A stretch of 64,000 bases of DNA from Argyresthia goedartella (Eukaryota; Arthropoda; Insecta; Lepidoptera; Argyresthiidae): assembly GCA_949825045.1 (NCBI GenBank), contig OX463832.1, forward strand, positions 24,174,552 to 24,238,551, in the 5' to 3' direction. Below the pieces are notes generated by a model. The model was not told the origin of the DNA. It was given only the letters and a program-made list of their open reading frames with translations, and made no database searches. Both the position numbers and the translations under genes were made by a program. This document shows, piece after piece, positions 19,951 through 32,648 of the stretch (position 1 is its first letter; every line of letters starts with the position of its first letter).

Positions 19951-20212
19951 GCCCGCTACTGTTCCTACAAAGACGATTTCAACAACATCTACAACAACAA
20001 ATACACCTGCACCCAGGTCTCCGCTTCCTTCTTTCTATCCAGACATCTGTATTTTATAAAACCTGTTTCACATCTCATCCATCCTCATCTTCGCATCATC
20101 TTTTTTTATAGACTTCACTGTAAATACTATACTTCTAATAAACTGATACTACTAAATTTTATCTTGGTTGTTTGCTGTTAGGTTCTGGTTAGGTTCGGAT
20201 CCTCACACGACA

Positions 20213-20990
<778 letters not shown>

Positions 20991-20999
20991 TCGTCGGCT

Positions 21000-21640
21000 T
21001 AGTGCAAGAAGTCATTAACCGACAAATCCTGGAATGGAGAAAAACGACTTTGAAGTTTTTGATGCACTGAATTGCTCGCAACTTCGCGACTATGATAGTT
21101 ACGATAAAATAAAAAATATCGTTAAATAGGTTGCAACATCTTTATTAATCATATAAATTCTGAGTTGACAAATTTATTAGGCAAGTATTTAAAAAAAATA
21201 TGAAGTGAAGTTAGTGACTTTTGGCCTTTCCAAATTCGAACATAACATCAATTAAGTATTTCTTATACTACAATATTTCTATTCAGTCTTGTTTCAAAAA
21301 GGACAATGCGTTATATAATTTGAGTTTGACTTCTTAATTACTAACAAACAGTCTAATTTGTCCAATATCACAAGTAAACATTCTACAAAGACGGTGAAAG
21401 AATAACACATTTTTACAATCAGATTTACGTGTTTTGGTACTGACTACTGAGTGATGATTCTATCGATATAGGAAAATAGTCTACCTACTCACATAATTGC
21501 AGGTTCGACCACCTAGGTTAGGTAAGTACCTTGGTACCTAAAAATCAGACAAGTAACAACCATTAAGTATCAGACTTTAGACAATTTCTCTTATATTTAC
21601 GACGTAATAAATCAACCACGTACAGACAACAATAATAAAA
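21000..21640. other. Unassigned AT-rich intron sequence
   Basis: No coding or RNA signal. Confidence 0.4.
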
Positions 21641-21648
21641 TAATACTT

Positions 21649-24600
21649 TTATTCTCCACCTTCATCATCACCTTCGTCTTCATCTGATACCATATCTCGC
21701 CCCTCTTTCTCTGGTAAGCTTTTATACCAAGCGTGCAGTTCGGGGGGGATTATATTTTCCGAGCACATCTTCATCAAGTCCTTTTTCTTTGCCTTTGTGA
21801 TAGGTAGCTGTTTCTTATAGGCTTTTTTTAGACTATAAGCGCTAAAATCAAATTCTTGTGCAGTTTGTACAGTTTCATCGCAGGCTTGTTTACGATATCG
21901 TAGATTTTTCGCCCTTGGCTTTATTGCGGTTACTCCAGGTTTTCTAAATACATTGATTTCTTTGTAGTCCGAGTGGTAGTCATATCTGTATTTAACAATG
22001 CCAGGTTTGTTTTTATCAAACCTGAAACATTTCACTTTCAACCACTGCAGTTTTTCCCCATCAGTCCCATAGGACCGATTCTGCATCAATTTGTTGCCCA
22101 AATCTTTTAGGTCTAAAATGTCTGTATGATTCAGCACTATTGGCTGGTATGGTCTCTTCGGTACATCATCCTTCTTCCTCTTTCTCTGAGATCTAGCTAG
22201 TTTAATTGCATTGCAAATGTCAATTTTAGAATAATATGACATCAGGTTCATTTGATGCTCAATAGCACTGTGAATGCTATCTACCTCCATGTGACTATGT
22301 CCAGACTCGAGGTATTTGTGCTCAATGGCATTGAGGTGAGTTGTCTGAACTAAATATAGCAGCAAACAAAGGACATATTGGTTTCGATTTTGGCTTCCGC
22401 AGGTGTCAGAAAATATAGAAATTTCTGTTACCGTAGATGGCAGATTCATGATCCAGGTGATACATTGCCGTTCCCACCTCGTCACTTCCTTTCTTTCCAT
22501 CTATTTCAGACCACAAGTAACATAAACCATCGTTTGGAGAACGAGCTTCGTAAATAGTGGCGTTGTACATCTTAAGTTTGCGTAGGTAGTACAGGAGTGA
22601 AACCCTACTAGTCGGCAGATTCAGAACTTTTTGTAAATCTAATGTTATAGACATGAAGTGTCTGTCTTTAACGAACGAACGAACTTTATCCTGTGCTTTG
22701 GCCTCTTGGCTTTCTTTATGCAATGAAATATGTTATTCATACTTTTTTGCCATGTAGCTAGATCGGGCGATTTATGTTCTTCAGCACATTTATACTTATA
22801 ACACAATAAATATTGGTCCTTCTTTGGATGGTGGAAGTCAAGATTGTACTGTGTACAAAATATATTTCGGTAAACGTACTCTGAGACCTTAGTTCTGGAT
22901 GCTGCGTCGCATTTTTTTCTCAAAACATTGATTTCTTTGTAGTCCGAGTGGTAGTCATATCTGTATTTAACAATGCCAGGTTTGTTTTTATCAAACCTGA
23001 AACATTTCACTTTCAACCACTGCAGTTTTTCCCCATCAGTCCCATAGGACCGATTCTGCATCAATTTGTTGCCCAAATCTTTTAGGTCTAAAATGTCTGT
23101 ATGATTCAGCACTATTGGCTGGTATGGTCTCTTCGGTACATCATCCTTCTTCCTCTTTCTCTGAGATCTAGCTAGTTTAATTGCATTGCAAATGTCAATT
23201 TTAGAATAATATGACATCAGGTTCATTTGATGCTCAATAGCACTGTGAATGCTATCTACCTCCATGTGACTATGTCCAGACTCGAGGTATTTGTGCTCAA
23301 TGGCATTGAGGTGAGTTGTCTGAACTAAATATAGCAGCAAACAAAGGACATATTGGTTTCGATTTTGGCTTCCGCAGGTGTCAGAAAATATAGAAATTTC
23401 TGTTACCGTAGATGGCAGATTCATGATCCAGGTGATACATTGCCGTTCCCACCTCGTCACTTCCTTTCTTTCCATCTATTTCAGACCACAAGTAACATAA
23501 ACCATCGTTTGGAGAACGAGCTTCGTAAATAGTGGCGTTGTACATCTTAAGTTTGCGTAGGTAGTACAGGAGTGAAACCCTACTAGTCGGCAGATTCAGA
23601 ACTTTTTGTAAATCTAATGTTATAGACATGAAGTGTCTGTCTTTAACGAACGAACGAACTTTATCCTGTGCTTTGGCCTCTTGGCTTTCTTTATGCAATG
23701 AAATATGTTATTCATACTTTTTTGCCATGTAGCTAGATCGGGCGATTTATGTTCTTCAGCACATTTATACTTATAACACAATAAATATTGGTCCTTCTTT
23801 GGATGGTGGAAGTCAAGATTGTACTGTGTACAAAATATATTTCGGTAAACGTACTCTGAGACCTTAGTTCTGGATGCTGCGTCGCATTTTTTTCTCAAAA
23901 CATTGATTTCTTTGTAGTCCGAGTGGTAGTCATATCTGTATTTAACAATGCCAGGTTTGTTTTTATCAAACCTGAAACATTTCACTTTCAACCACTGCAG
24001 TTTTTCCCCATCAGTCCCATAGGACCGATTCTGCATCAAGTTGTTGCCCAAATCTTTTAGGTCTAAAATGTCTGTATGATTCAGCACTATTGGCTGGTAT
24101 GGTCTCTTCGGTACATCATCCTTCTTCCTCTTTCTCTGAGATCTAGCTAGTTTAATTGCATTGCAAATGTCAATTTTAGAATAATATGACATCAGGTTCA
24201 TTTGATGCTCAATAGCACTGTGAATGCTATCTACCTCCATGTGACTATGTCCAGACTCGAGGTATTTGTGCTCAATGGCATTGAGGTGAGTTGTCTGAAC
24301 TAAATATAGCAGCAAACAAAGGACATATTGGTTTCGATTTTGGCCTCCGCAGGTGTCAGAAAATATAGAAATTTCTGTTACCGTAGATGGCAGATTCATG
24401 ATCCAGGTGATACATTGCCGTTCCCACCTCGTCACTTCCTTTCTTTCCATCTATTTCAGACCACAAGTAACATAAACCATCGTTTGGAGAACGAGCTTCG
24501 TAAATAGTGGCGTTGTACATCTTAAGTTTGCGTAGGTAGTACAGGAGTGAAACCGTACTAGTCGGCAGATTCAGAACTTTTTTTAAATCTAATGTTATAG

Positions 24601-25450
24601 ACATGAAGTGTCTGTCTTTAACGAACGAACGAACTTTATCCTGTGCTTTGGCCTCTTGGCTTTCTTTATGCAATGAAATATGTTATTCATACTTTTTTTG
24701 CCATGTAGCTAGATCGGGCGATTTTTAGCACATTTATACTTATGACACAATACATATTGGTCCTTCTTTGGATGGTGGAAGTCAAGATTGTACTGTGTAC
24801 AAAATATATTTCGGTAAACGTACTCTGAGACCTTAGTTCTGGATACTGCGTCGCATTTTTCCGTATAGAGTTCGTACAATTTGGAAATAGATAGGGTGCT
24901 GTCCAAATATTTTTTTGACGAAGTCTTTCTACAATAATGCGATTCCATAGTAGGGAAGGACCCGATGTGTTCTTTTACAAAAAACGCATCATCCACCTTG
25001 GTTTTGTTATGAGGCTCATGTTTGCCCCGGGAATCTTGCCCATCGAAGCTTCCTGAAATTCCTGCTTCGGAAAAAGCTTTGTTCACTGGACGGTTAGATA
25101 TGTGTGAAAAATATTTGACACACTTTGATCTTGACGCTTCTTTTTCTCATGTTAGCTTTCGCTTAGTATCTTTCTGGATCTTTTGATGTGACGTTCTTCA
25201 GTATAAAATCCTTCTGTTTACTGTAGTCCAAACCCCAGTAATATTTACAAAGTGCTGCTCTGTCTTCCTCCGAAATATTCTTTGAACAGTTTAGTCTGCA
25301 TTTACAGTCTGATTTAGGCAATTTGGGTGGCTGTATTTGTTTTTTGTAGTTTTTGTATGGTAAGCACATAGATCGATTAGCTTTTTGCAAATTTCTGTCT
25401 TGAGACTGAGACACTTGAGACTTGCACATTAACTTCTGTAGCTGCATCAT
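21649..25450 (-). pseudogene. Insect repeat-family protein pseudogene with triplicated core
   Basis: Read 5' to 3' on the minus strand: a Cys-rich N-terminal block (CKCRLNCSKNISEEDRAALC, YYWGLDYSKQKDFILKNVTS); a decayed RKRSVKIKVCQIFF block; RGKHEPHNKTKVDD, HIGSFPTMESHYCRKTSSKK, LSISKLYELYTEKCD; YIF-like KDQYVLCHKYKCA; ATIYEARSPNDGLCYLWSEI; IFSDTCGSQNRNQYV; LESGHSHMEVDSIHSAIEHQ; a basic middle; and an acidic tail DMVSDEDEGDDEGGE. This block order belongs to a large family of uncharacterised insect proteins often found as dispersed copies, plausibly transposase-derived (conserved Asp in SDTCG, His/Asp in HSHMEVD), but I cannot name the class. Several frameshifts and stops make it a pseudogene. 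Confidence 0.65.
21950..24860 (-). repeat. Three tandem 975-bp units inside the pseudogene
   Basis: ACATTGATTTCTTTGTAGTC starts at 21950, 22925 and 23900, exactly 975 bp apart. Each unit holds one copy of the segment from KCDA.SRTKVSEYVYRNIF to DYKEINV. Units 1 and 2 look identical; unit 3 differs at a few sites, including a short deletion near 24726. The joint TTTTTTTCTCAAAACATT occurs only between units. 975 is divisible by three, so the duplication is in frame. Confidence 0.95.
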
Positions 25451-26840
25451 TCAGTGGCTGCAGGGATGGAGTTGAATATTAGTTTAATATTTCCTGTGTA
25501 TGTCACAGTGTAAGTCACAGAAGATGGTGTGCCCTCAATAAACTCAGTTGAAGACTAAAATAGAAAAGGTTAATTATTTATGATTATCTTTGCAAATATA
25601 ATAGAAGGTTAATAAAATCAATAAATGTTGACATAAACAAAAAGCACATTACATTGGACTAATCACCGTAAGTTATCGAAGTACTTTGAGTTGTTGTGCT
25701 TGGGTATTTCTCAAAACAATCTCCAGATTTAGGCTGCAATAAACAAAACAAAAAAATTATAAAAAAATTAGAAGGTTATGTTTGCCCACTGTCCTTTGGA
25801 TCTTTAAAAAAAATCAAATATAAAATCAAACCACTACTGATCACAATAGAAACAATAGCCGAAAATCATTTGGGATGGCAGAGGCAGAAGTAGAGGGATT
25901 GCGACTAATTCTGATTTCTTATACTTACACTTACAAACTAATTGACAACCCTAACTCCAATAGCTCCTATACGGTAGCCATAGATTTCATTTTCAAACTC
26001 ACTTTTGAAATAGTTCTTAACAGAAGAAGTGAACATCAACTGTACGAGTATGTACTGTGAACTACTTAACTACTATTAGTTAAGTAGTTCACAGTACATA
26101 CTCGTACACAACGACAGTTTTAGTTCGTGTTCGTTTCAAACTTGCTCTCAATCTCCCAACTCGCTAAATAATATATTGCTCAAACACTTACCGTATCCAC
26201 TATAGGTACTTGAGACCTATTTTCTTTATTTTCAAGATGTTCCAACATCTTGAAACCGCGTCCCGGCTTAAAACCACAATTTTTACGGGACATTTTGCAA
26301 GAAAACATTAACTTCCGTCTGAACTCATCAATCATCATTTACGTGCTTTCGAGGACGCAACCACCACGAACACGAAGTGACAGCGTTGCGGAGAGATAAA
26401 GTCAACCGATATGCGCCCCCCTTCCAGCCTTCACCCCGCAGCTCCCGTGTTCTTTACAACAAAATAGCCAAAACCTGACAAAATCTAATACGTTCATTAC
26501 CTAACAGTACCTAATTAGTTTTAGCCCACTAAAATTCTGACAGTCAACTCACCTTTAGTTTAGCAGAAATAACTAAAGCTGTTCAATGATAATTTTAACA
26601 TAATCATAGTTTGATAGAAGTCATGATTGTTGCCTGATGACTGTTCCTAAAAACATAAAGTTTGGCAGAAATCATTACGTGCACCTAATGAATTTAAGCT
26701 AAAGGCGGTAAATACATGCTTAGTTAACTTGTGTATTTTCAAAACTCATTAATTTCATACATAGTCAAATAGAAAAGAAATAATTTAGACATGTTTATTA
26801 TTTATGTAAACATTTATATAGCAAAATGAACTTAATAAAA
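25451..26840. other. Mostly unassigned stretch between the pseudogene and mariner
   Basis: No gene recognised. It includes the long perfect hairpin at 26041-26108 and an upstream CpG-containing stretch around 26350-26450. Confidence 0.4.
26041..26108. repeat. Perfect 32-bp-stem hairpin
   Basis: The left arm starts TGTACGAGTATGTACTGTGA and ends ACTTAACTA at 26072. The loop is CTAT. The right arm is its exact reverse complement, ending at 26108. Confidence 0.95.
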
Positions 26841-26864
26841 CATAGATTCTTATGGTAATAAAGT

Positions 26865-27905
26865 TTATTCAAAATGACCCCCGCGATTTTGAATACAGGC
26901 CTTTATTCTGCGCGGCCAGTCGTCTATCGCAGCACGAACGAGGTCCATGTCAATATCGGTGGCTGCCTTAATCAAGGATGCCTTGAGTGACTCCAAATCA
27001 GGATGAGGCTTTGAGCAGGCCTTTTCCTCCAAGTGTTGCCATATCTTGTAATCTAACGGACTCAAATCTGGACTGGAGGAGGGCCAGTCTTCGTGCCGGA
27101 TGAAGTCGATTTCACGCGCCGCCAGCCAGTCTTGTGTGCTTTTCGCTCTATGAGCTGGCGCAGAATCTTGTTGGAATACCCAGTGCCTGTTATTAAACAT
27201 GGTATGAGAAACAGGTTCCACAAGGTTCTTGAGGACTGTATTTTGATACACAACTGCATTCGTTTTTAGGCCTTTCTCACAAAAATGTACCTCAGTTAAG
27301 CCCCAATAAGAGACTCCCAACCAAACCATGAACGAGGATGGAAAATGACCTCGTTAGACACGCGGAATACGGTTGCTCGCTTCTTCACTGCTGTGTGCGT
27401 ACACCTTATCATTTTGTTTGTTGTAGCTCTCTTCCACGGTGAAAATTTTTTCATCCGAAAAAAGAATTTCCCGATGCTTTTTTCCCGCGTACCGCTTCAA
27501 CAAAGCGCGGCATCTCTTCAGTCTCAGGTCCATTAAACGAGCGTCCAAACGATATCCTGTTTTTCTTCGATATGCCCTAAGCCCTAAGTCTTCATTTAAC
27601 ACCCTTTTCACCGTGGTCCTGCTTAACCCCATCTGAAGGGCCAACAGTTTCTGCTTACGTATGGGATTTCTTTGAATTCGCGCCTTCACAGCTTTTATCA
27701 CTGCTGGAGTCCTAACAGAGCGAGGGCGACCACTTCTTGACCTGTCATCTACACTAGAGTCTTCATTGTATCGTTTTATGGTACGATACACGAATCTTTT
27801 GGTTATATTCAAATTTTTCAGTAAATCGAAAATCTGAATTGGCGCGTAACCGCAACGATGCAACGCAATAACTGCGACACGGTCTTCTTTAAGTGTCCAC
27901 TCCAT
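26865..27905 (-). pseudogene. maT-type (DD37D) mariner transposase with one stop
   Basis: A 346-residue frame starts MEWTLKEDRVAVIALHRCGY (ATG at 27905). It has an N-terminal helix-turn-helix pair (LLKNLNITKRFVYRTIKRYN; RSGRPRSVRTPAVIKAVKAR; MGLSRTTVKRVLNEDLGLRA), the first Asp in LFSDEKIFTVE, the second in WVFQQDSAPAHRA and the third in SSSPDLSPLDYKIW. There are 37 residues between the last two, the DD37D spacing of maT mariners. A single in-frame TAA at codon 184 (27354-27356) interrupts the catalytic domain; no frameshift is seen. Transposase would cut and paste the element at TA sites in the nucleus. I could not define the terminal repeats with confidence. Confidence 0.9.
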
Positions 27906-27949
27906 ATTTAAAAACGAGGAAAATTCTAAAAAGTACACATTTTTATTTT

Positions 27950-28495
27950 CATGAAAAATTCGAAATTCGAATTCAATAAACTTTTTTGTGGCCAGCGTTC
28001 TAAATTCAAAAGTTTTTATTGTGTGACAGAACTTATGACCTGACTGTGTATAATGACTTTTGCCAAATATAAAAATTACTTATTGTGAGTAATGCGCGTT
28101 ATCAAAAGTCATTGTGTTATATAGATGACTTAACGCAAAATAAAAAAAACCCTCACACGCAAAAATACTTTCACAAAAAGCTACTCATTCAAGTAAATGA
28201 CTTTCGAGGAAGAAAAGGTGCAATAAATGACTTCATGCAAAACTTTGATTGCGAATATGTGGTAACTGATGAGAGCTACATCAAAAGTGTCTTCTACTAA
28301 AATGTAGGCCTGGTCAAGACGAACACGCCGGTACCCATAACGCAGTTAGTGATTTTTGGCACTTAGTGACTTCTTGCACTAAGCCGACGATATGATGGTA
28401 CTCACTCAGATTAACAGGGATATTGTCTAAATCGAACATGAAAAAAGTCTTACAGAAATAGAACATACTTGGCTACTGAGGAATACGCATTTATA
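27950..28495. other. Unassigned sequence beside mariner
   Basis: The first ~70 bases are probably the mariner 5' end (TTTTTTGTGGCCAGCGTTCT). The rest holds no recognised gene. TTCTTGCACTAAGCCGACGA at 28370-28389 is shared, inverted, with the flank of the RTE fragment at 20990. Confidence 0.4.
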
Positions 28496-28496
28496 A

Positions 28497-28550
28497 GTAT
28501 TTGAATTGAACTGTCAGAGACTACCGTCACTGACAGTTTAATTCAAATAC
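28497..28550. repeat. 21-bp-stem hairpin
   Basis: GTATTTGAATTGAACTGTCA opens the left arm, and TGACAGTTTAATTCAAATAC closes the right, with one G-T type mismatch and a 12-base loop. Confidence 0.85.
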
Positions 28551-28559
28551 TTTTCGCTT

Positions 28560-28648
28560 AGTTCGGATGAAACGAACTTGAAGTCGTTGCACATTCTTAT
28601 GTGCAACGACTTCAAGTTCTTAGACTTAGGGTTCGTTTCACCTGAACT
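28560..28648. repeat. Nested hairpin with 21-bp perfect inner stem
   Basis: The inner arms 28574-28594 and 28599-28619 pair perfectly (ACTTGAAGTCGTTGCACAT and complement, loop TCTT). The outer arms AGTTCGGATGAAACGAAC and GTTCGTTTCACCTGAACT extend the fold. Confidence 0.85.
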
Positions 28649-29596
28649 AGAACACTTTCCGATCTATCAAATATTAGTGATAACGGCTCTTTTTTATTAA
28701 TTAAGCCTCAGGCCGAGCGTACTTTCTACAGTTCATGAAATCTTAGAAGTGATTGACTTAAAACCTAAAACTTCATAAAATACACTTTTTACCAAAACAA
28801 TCAGAAATAATCGAATTTGAATAAAAATAATCTCATGATCTATCCAAATTTACTGGCATCTAATTCACAAATGTTTGAAGAGTGTATCGATTACTTTGAT
28901 TAATCGATATTTTAAGCGATATCTCCTCACTAACAGGCTATGTCTAAGCGGAGGATAAACCATTCAGTAATTTTGTCGCGCAATTCAGTATTTTTTCAGG
29001 AAACTCCGCTGTTCATGATCATTCCATTCCATTGACGACCGGTTTAGCCTAGCCTACGAAGCGAAATCCCGGGAAAGGCAAATATTTGTGTGATGGGCAT
29101 GAATATTAGTTTCTTAGGCTTGAATGTTTTCTTTGTATTTACATTTAATTAGTATTTATCTCTATTAAATGTATCGTGCCTGAGGACCAAGGTTTATAAC
29201 CAATGTGTCTTGCCCATCCTCACCTATGGAGTCGAAACATGGACGCTCCCAAAGCATAATTAATGTGGATACTATTAAAGTAGTACAAAGAGCGATGGAG
29301 CGTTCCATATTGGGTAGGTACCTCTCTCGTTGACCGTGTGCCAAACGACGAAATTCGACGGAAAACGAAGGTCGCAGATGTAGGCAAAAGGATGACGAGA
29401 TTGAAGTGGAGATGGGCAGGACAATTGGCTAGACGGGAAGAAGGACGGTGGACCAGAGCAGTCACAGACTGGTGGCCACGGGGAGCGACAAGGCCAGTGG
29501 GCAGACCACCAGCCCGATGGTCCGACGATATCATCAAGTCGTCGGGATCCCGCTGGGCGCGATTGGCACAGGACCGGGGAGATAAGCGCTTTAGAG

Positions 29597-32500
29597 ATTC
29601 CAAATTCCAAATGTCTTTATTACTGTAGATATTTACATATACTTAGCAATCGTCATTTTTTGCCACTTCTCTACATAGGACCACTGTGGGAGAAGAAGGG
29701 CGTAGAAACTTCCACAGATTGATTTTTAGATCTCTTTTAAAAATAGGTTGTGCTTAACTAATACAATTAAGTTTTTTTTTTAATTTAATAAGCAGGCAAT
29801 AATAAATAATTACAAAATTATTAACAGCGAACTTAATCTTGAACATTGTAATAACCCTTTTTCGACAAAGTCGCTTTAACATGGATTTTAAATTGCTGAA
29901 ATGGCAATTTCAAGATCTCCAGAGGTATCTTGTTTTAGTAGAGAATGCATTGACCCTTGAAAGAATTGCTAACCTTTGCGAGTCTAAACCGGGGCGCAAG
30001 TAGTCTGTGATTATTTCTTAGGTTAACATTACAGCTATCGCTAAGTTTGGGAAATTTTGTAAGGTTCTTGCGTACATACATTATATTTTCGAAAATAAAT
30101 TGACTAGCTACAGTTAGTATGTCAATTTCTTTAAAAAGCTGTCTTAAGGAGTCTGTGAGTTTTAAATTATAAATTGCTCGAATAGCTCTTTTCTGTAAAA
30201 TAAAAATAGTTTGAATATCCGCTGCTTTCCCCTACAACAAGATACCATAGGACATGACACTATGAAAGTAACTAAAATATACTAGCCTAGATGTAGCCAC
30301 ATCCGTGTTTTGTCTGATGTTCCTAACAGCGTAAGCCGCAGAACTTAATTTACCAGCCAATTTTTCTATGTGGGGTCCCCACTGCAATTTGTTATCAATG
30401 GTTATTCCAAGAAACTTCGTGTCATTTACTAATTCTAACGTATTGCTGTCCAACACTAAACTGGTCCCAACTTGCCTGACATGTGGAAGTGAGAATTTGA
30501 TACATTTGGTTTCACCAGCAATAAATTGTTAACTGTGAACCAATTCAAGGTTAAAGATAATACTCTATTGACATCATCAAAATCTTCTTTTTTCTTTCAA
30601 TTTTGAAGACCAGTGAAGTATCATCAGCAAACAACACTATGTTAGTCAATTTCTCCACCATAAAAGGCAGATCGTTAATATATACCAGGAATAAGAAACG
30701 GCCTAATATGGAACCTTGTGGAACGCCAATTTTTACCCCCGATCCATCAGATTTAACGCCGTTGACTTCTGCCTTTTGAATTATATTGCTTAGGTATGAT
30801 CTTAGTAGATCCAACGCTTTATTTCTAACTCCGTAATGATTTAATTTCATTAGTAACGTGTCATGATCAACACAATCAAATGCCTTCGACAGATCGCAAA
30901 AAACACCGATAGCATCCTGTGCGGCTTCCCATGCAGAATAAATATGAGATATAAGGGTAATACCTGCATCCGTAGTCGATTTACCCCTAGTGAAACCGTA
31001 TTGCTTGGCGTGGAGTTGTTTTGTACGGTTGAAGTGTAAGAGCATTTGATTGAGTATAATCTTTTCAAAAATTTTACTTAGTGCTGGAAGAACCGATATT
31101 GGTCTGAAATTTGACGGATCACCCTTGTCTCCCTACTTGAACAGAGGTATAAGTTTACTGTGTTTCATGAGGTCTAGGAAAGCTCCATCATCAACACATT
31201 TATTAAATATATAAGCTAGGTGTGGGGCTATAACAAGTATTATTGAACCAATGACTTTGACTGACATACCCCACAGGTCTTCAGTATTTTTTAAGTTAAG
31301 TAATCTATACGTTTTGACAATATCTTGGGGACATACATGATAAAATTTAAAATCTACATTACTGATGCTAGTGCTGTTTTTTAACAAAACCTATGCTTCA
31401 TATGGAGATGAATTTAGACACTCTGTTGTGAGTAAGGGTGCATTGGTGAAGAATGTTTCAAAAGCTCGAGCTACCTCAGCGTTGGATTTAACAACATCAT
31501 CACCTATCTTTAAGCAGAAATCATTATCCCTTGGTATAACTTTGCCAGTTTCACGGTTTATGATTTGCCAAACCGTTTTCATTCTATTATTTGAATTTTG
31601 TATTTTTCTATTTATGTGTAAAGTTTTTGCAGTTCTAAAAACCAACTTGAAAGTTTTGGAATATTTTTTGACATAGTCATGAAATTTTATATCAAAGTTA
31701 TCGGTTTTTTGTTCATAAAGATTATACAAGATAGCTCTACTGTTACGAATTCCAAATGTTGCCCAGTCATTAAATTTAGATTTACCGTTGTTGGCTCTGA
31801 CTTTCTTCAATTTAAAAACTGTTTTAAATTCTGTTTGAATAATGTTGAAGAAGTCAGAATAGATTTTGTTCGGGTTCTGTTCATCAAAATCCGGTACTGG
31901 CAAACCCATATCTAAGTTTTTCATATACATCTCTAGTCTATGGGATGTAATAGGCCTATAAAATGATGGATCAGTCTTATTTTCACTAGTAATTTGGAAT
32001 GAAACTGTTTGACCACTGTGATCGGATGGTAAACAGTTAAATACATTTTTACTTGTGAATGCACAGTCTAAGCAAGTTTGGCTGGTAAGTGTAATTCTAG
32101 TCGGCTCTAGAAATACATGACATAAATTAAATGATTTGAACAGAGTTATTAATCGTCGCTTCAGTGTTGTATCTAAAAGCAGATCTACATTAAGATTGCC
32201 ACAAATAATTAACTTTTTTCTGTTATTACAAAGTTTAATGAGGGCTTCCTCCATAATTTTCTCGAATATTTCAAAATTGCCATGGCCTTTTTCATCTCTC
32301 GGAGGTCTGTAGACACAAACAATAATATGGCTGTCCAACTTAACACAAGATACCTCTATTTGTCTTTCCACAGTAAGTGTAAGAATATCTTTCCGTTGTT
32401 TCACCTTAATATTATTTTTTACTAAGATTAAAGAACCACCTCTATCAGCAGTCTTTCTATTGTAACAACTGACAATTTTGTAATTATTTATGTTAAAAGA

Positions 32501-32648
32501 CATCATATTTTCCTTTAACCAATGTTCTGTAATACAAATAACATCAGTGTCCGAATTATTAAGAAATAATTCTAATACAAGTTCTTTGCCAGGTAGCCCC
32601 TGCATGTTTTTATGGGTAATATTTAAGTGGGGCTTACCCTTTGTCTGA
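29597..32648 (-). mobile_element. jockey/CR1-group LINE (family 1), longest copy
   Basis: 3052 bp inserted into the RTE fragment with target duplication AGAG (29593-29596 and 32649-32652). The empty site is preserved in the right arm at about 38040. It lacks ORF1 and begins within ORF2, so it is 5' truncated. The 3' tail has repeated ATTCCAA units. Confidence 0.93.
30150..32605 (-). pseudogene. LINE ORF2: APE endonuclease and reverse transcriptase
   Basis: Endonuclease 31391-32605: ICITEHWLKENMM, CVYRPPRDEKGHGNFEIFEK, LIICGNLNVDLL (Asp/Asn of the active site), CLDCAFTSKNVFNCLPSDHS with the SDH box. The reverse transcriptase follows in the same frame after TAG at 31391 and a second TAG at 31133 (LFK-stop-GDKGDPSNFRPISVLP). 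It has FGFT-like QYGFTRGKSTTDAG, GVFCDLSKAFDCVDHDTLL (first Asp), IGVPQGSILG and LFADDTSLVF (catalytic DD). A frameshift near 30600 and later ones break the C-terminus. Two amber codons plus frameshifts make it inactive. Confidence 0.9.

Larger units (their letters stand above)
18332..20212 (+). mobile_element. Solo LTR, family S, copy 1 (interrupted)
   Basis: Ends TGTAGTGTTATG and CACACGACA, flanked by the 4-bp duplication AGAG (18328-18331 and 20213-20216). The interior matches copies at 42419-43640, 51984-53073 and 56787-57959. It contains a TATA-like AAAAAGGGTATC region, a variable minisatellite (19636-19950) and a polyadenylation region with AATAAA near 20138, followed by TTCTGGTTAGGTT. 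It is enlarged by a jockey-like LINE at 19039-19565. No internal retroviral genes accompany it, hence solo LTR; gypsy-like judging from TSD size. Confidence 0.8.
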
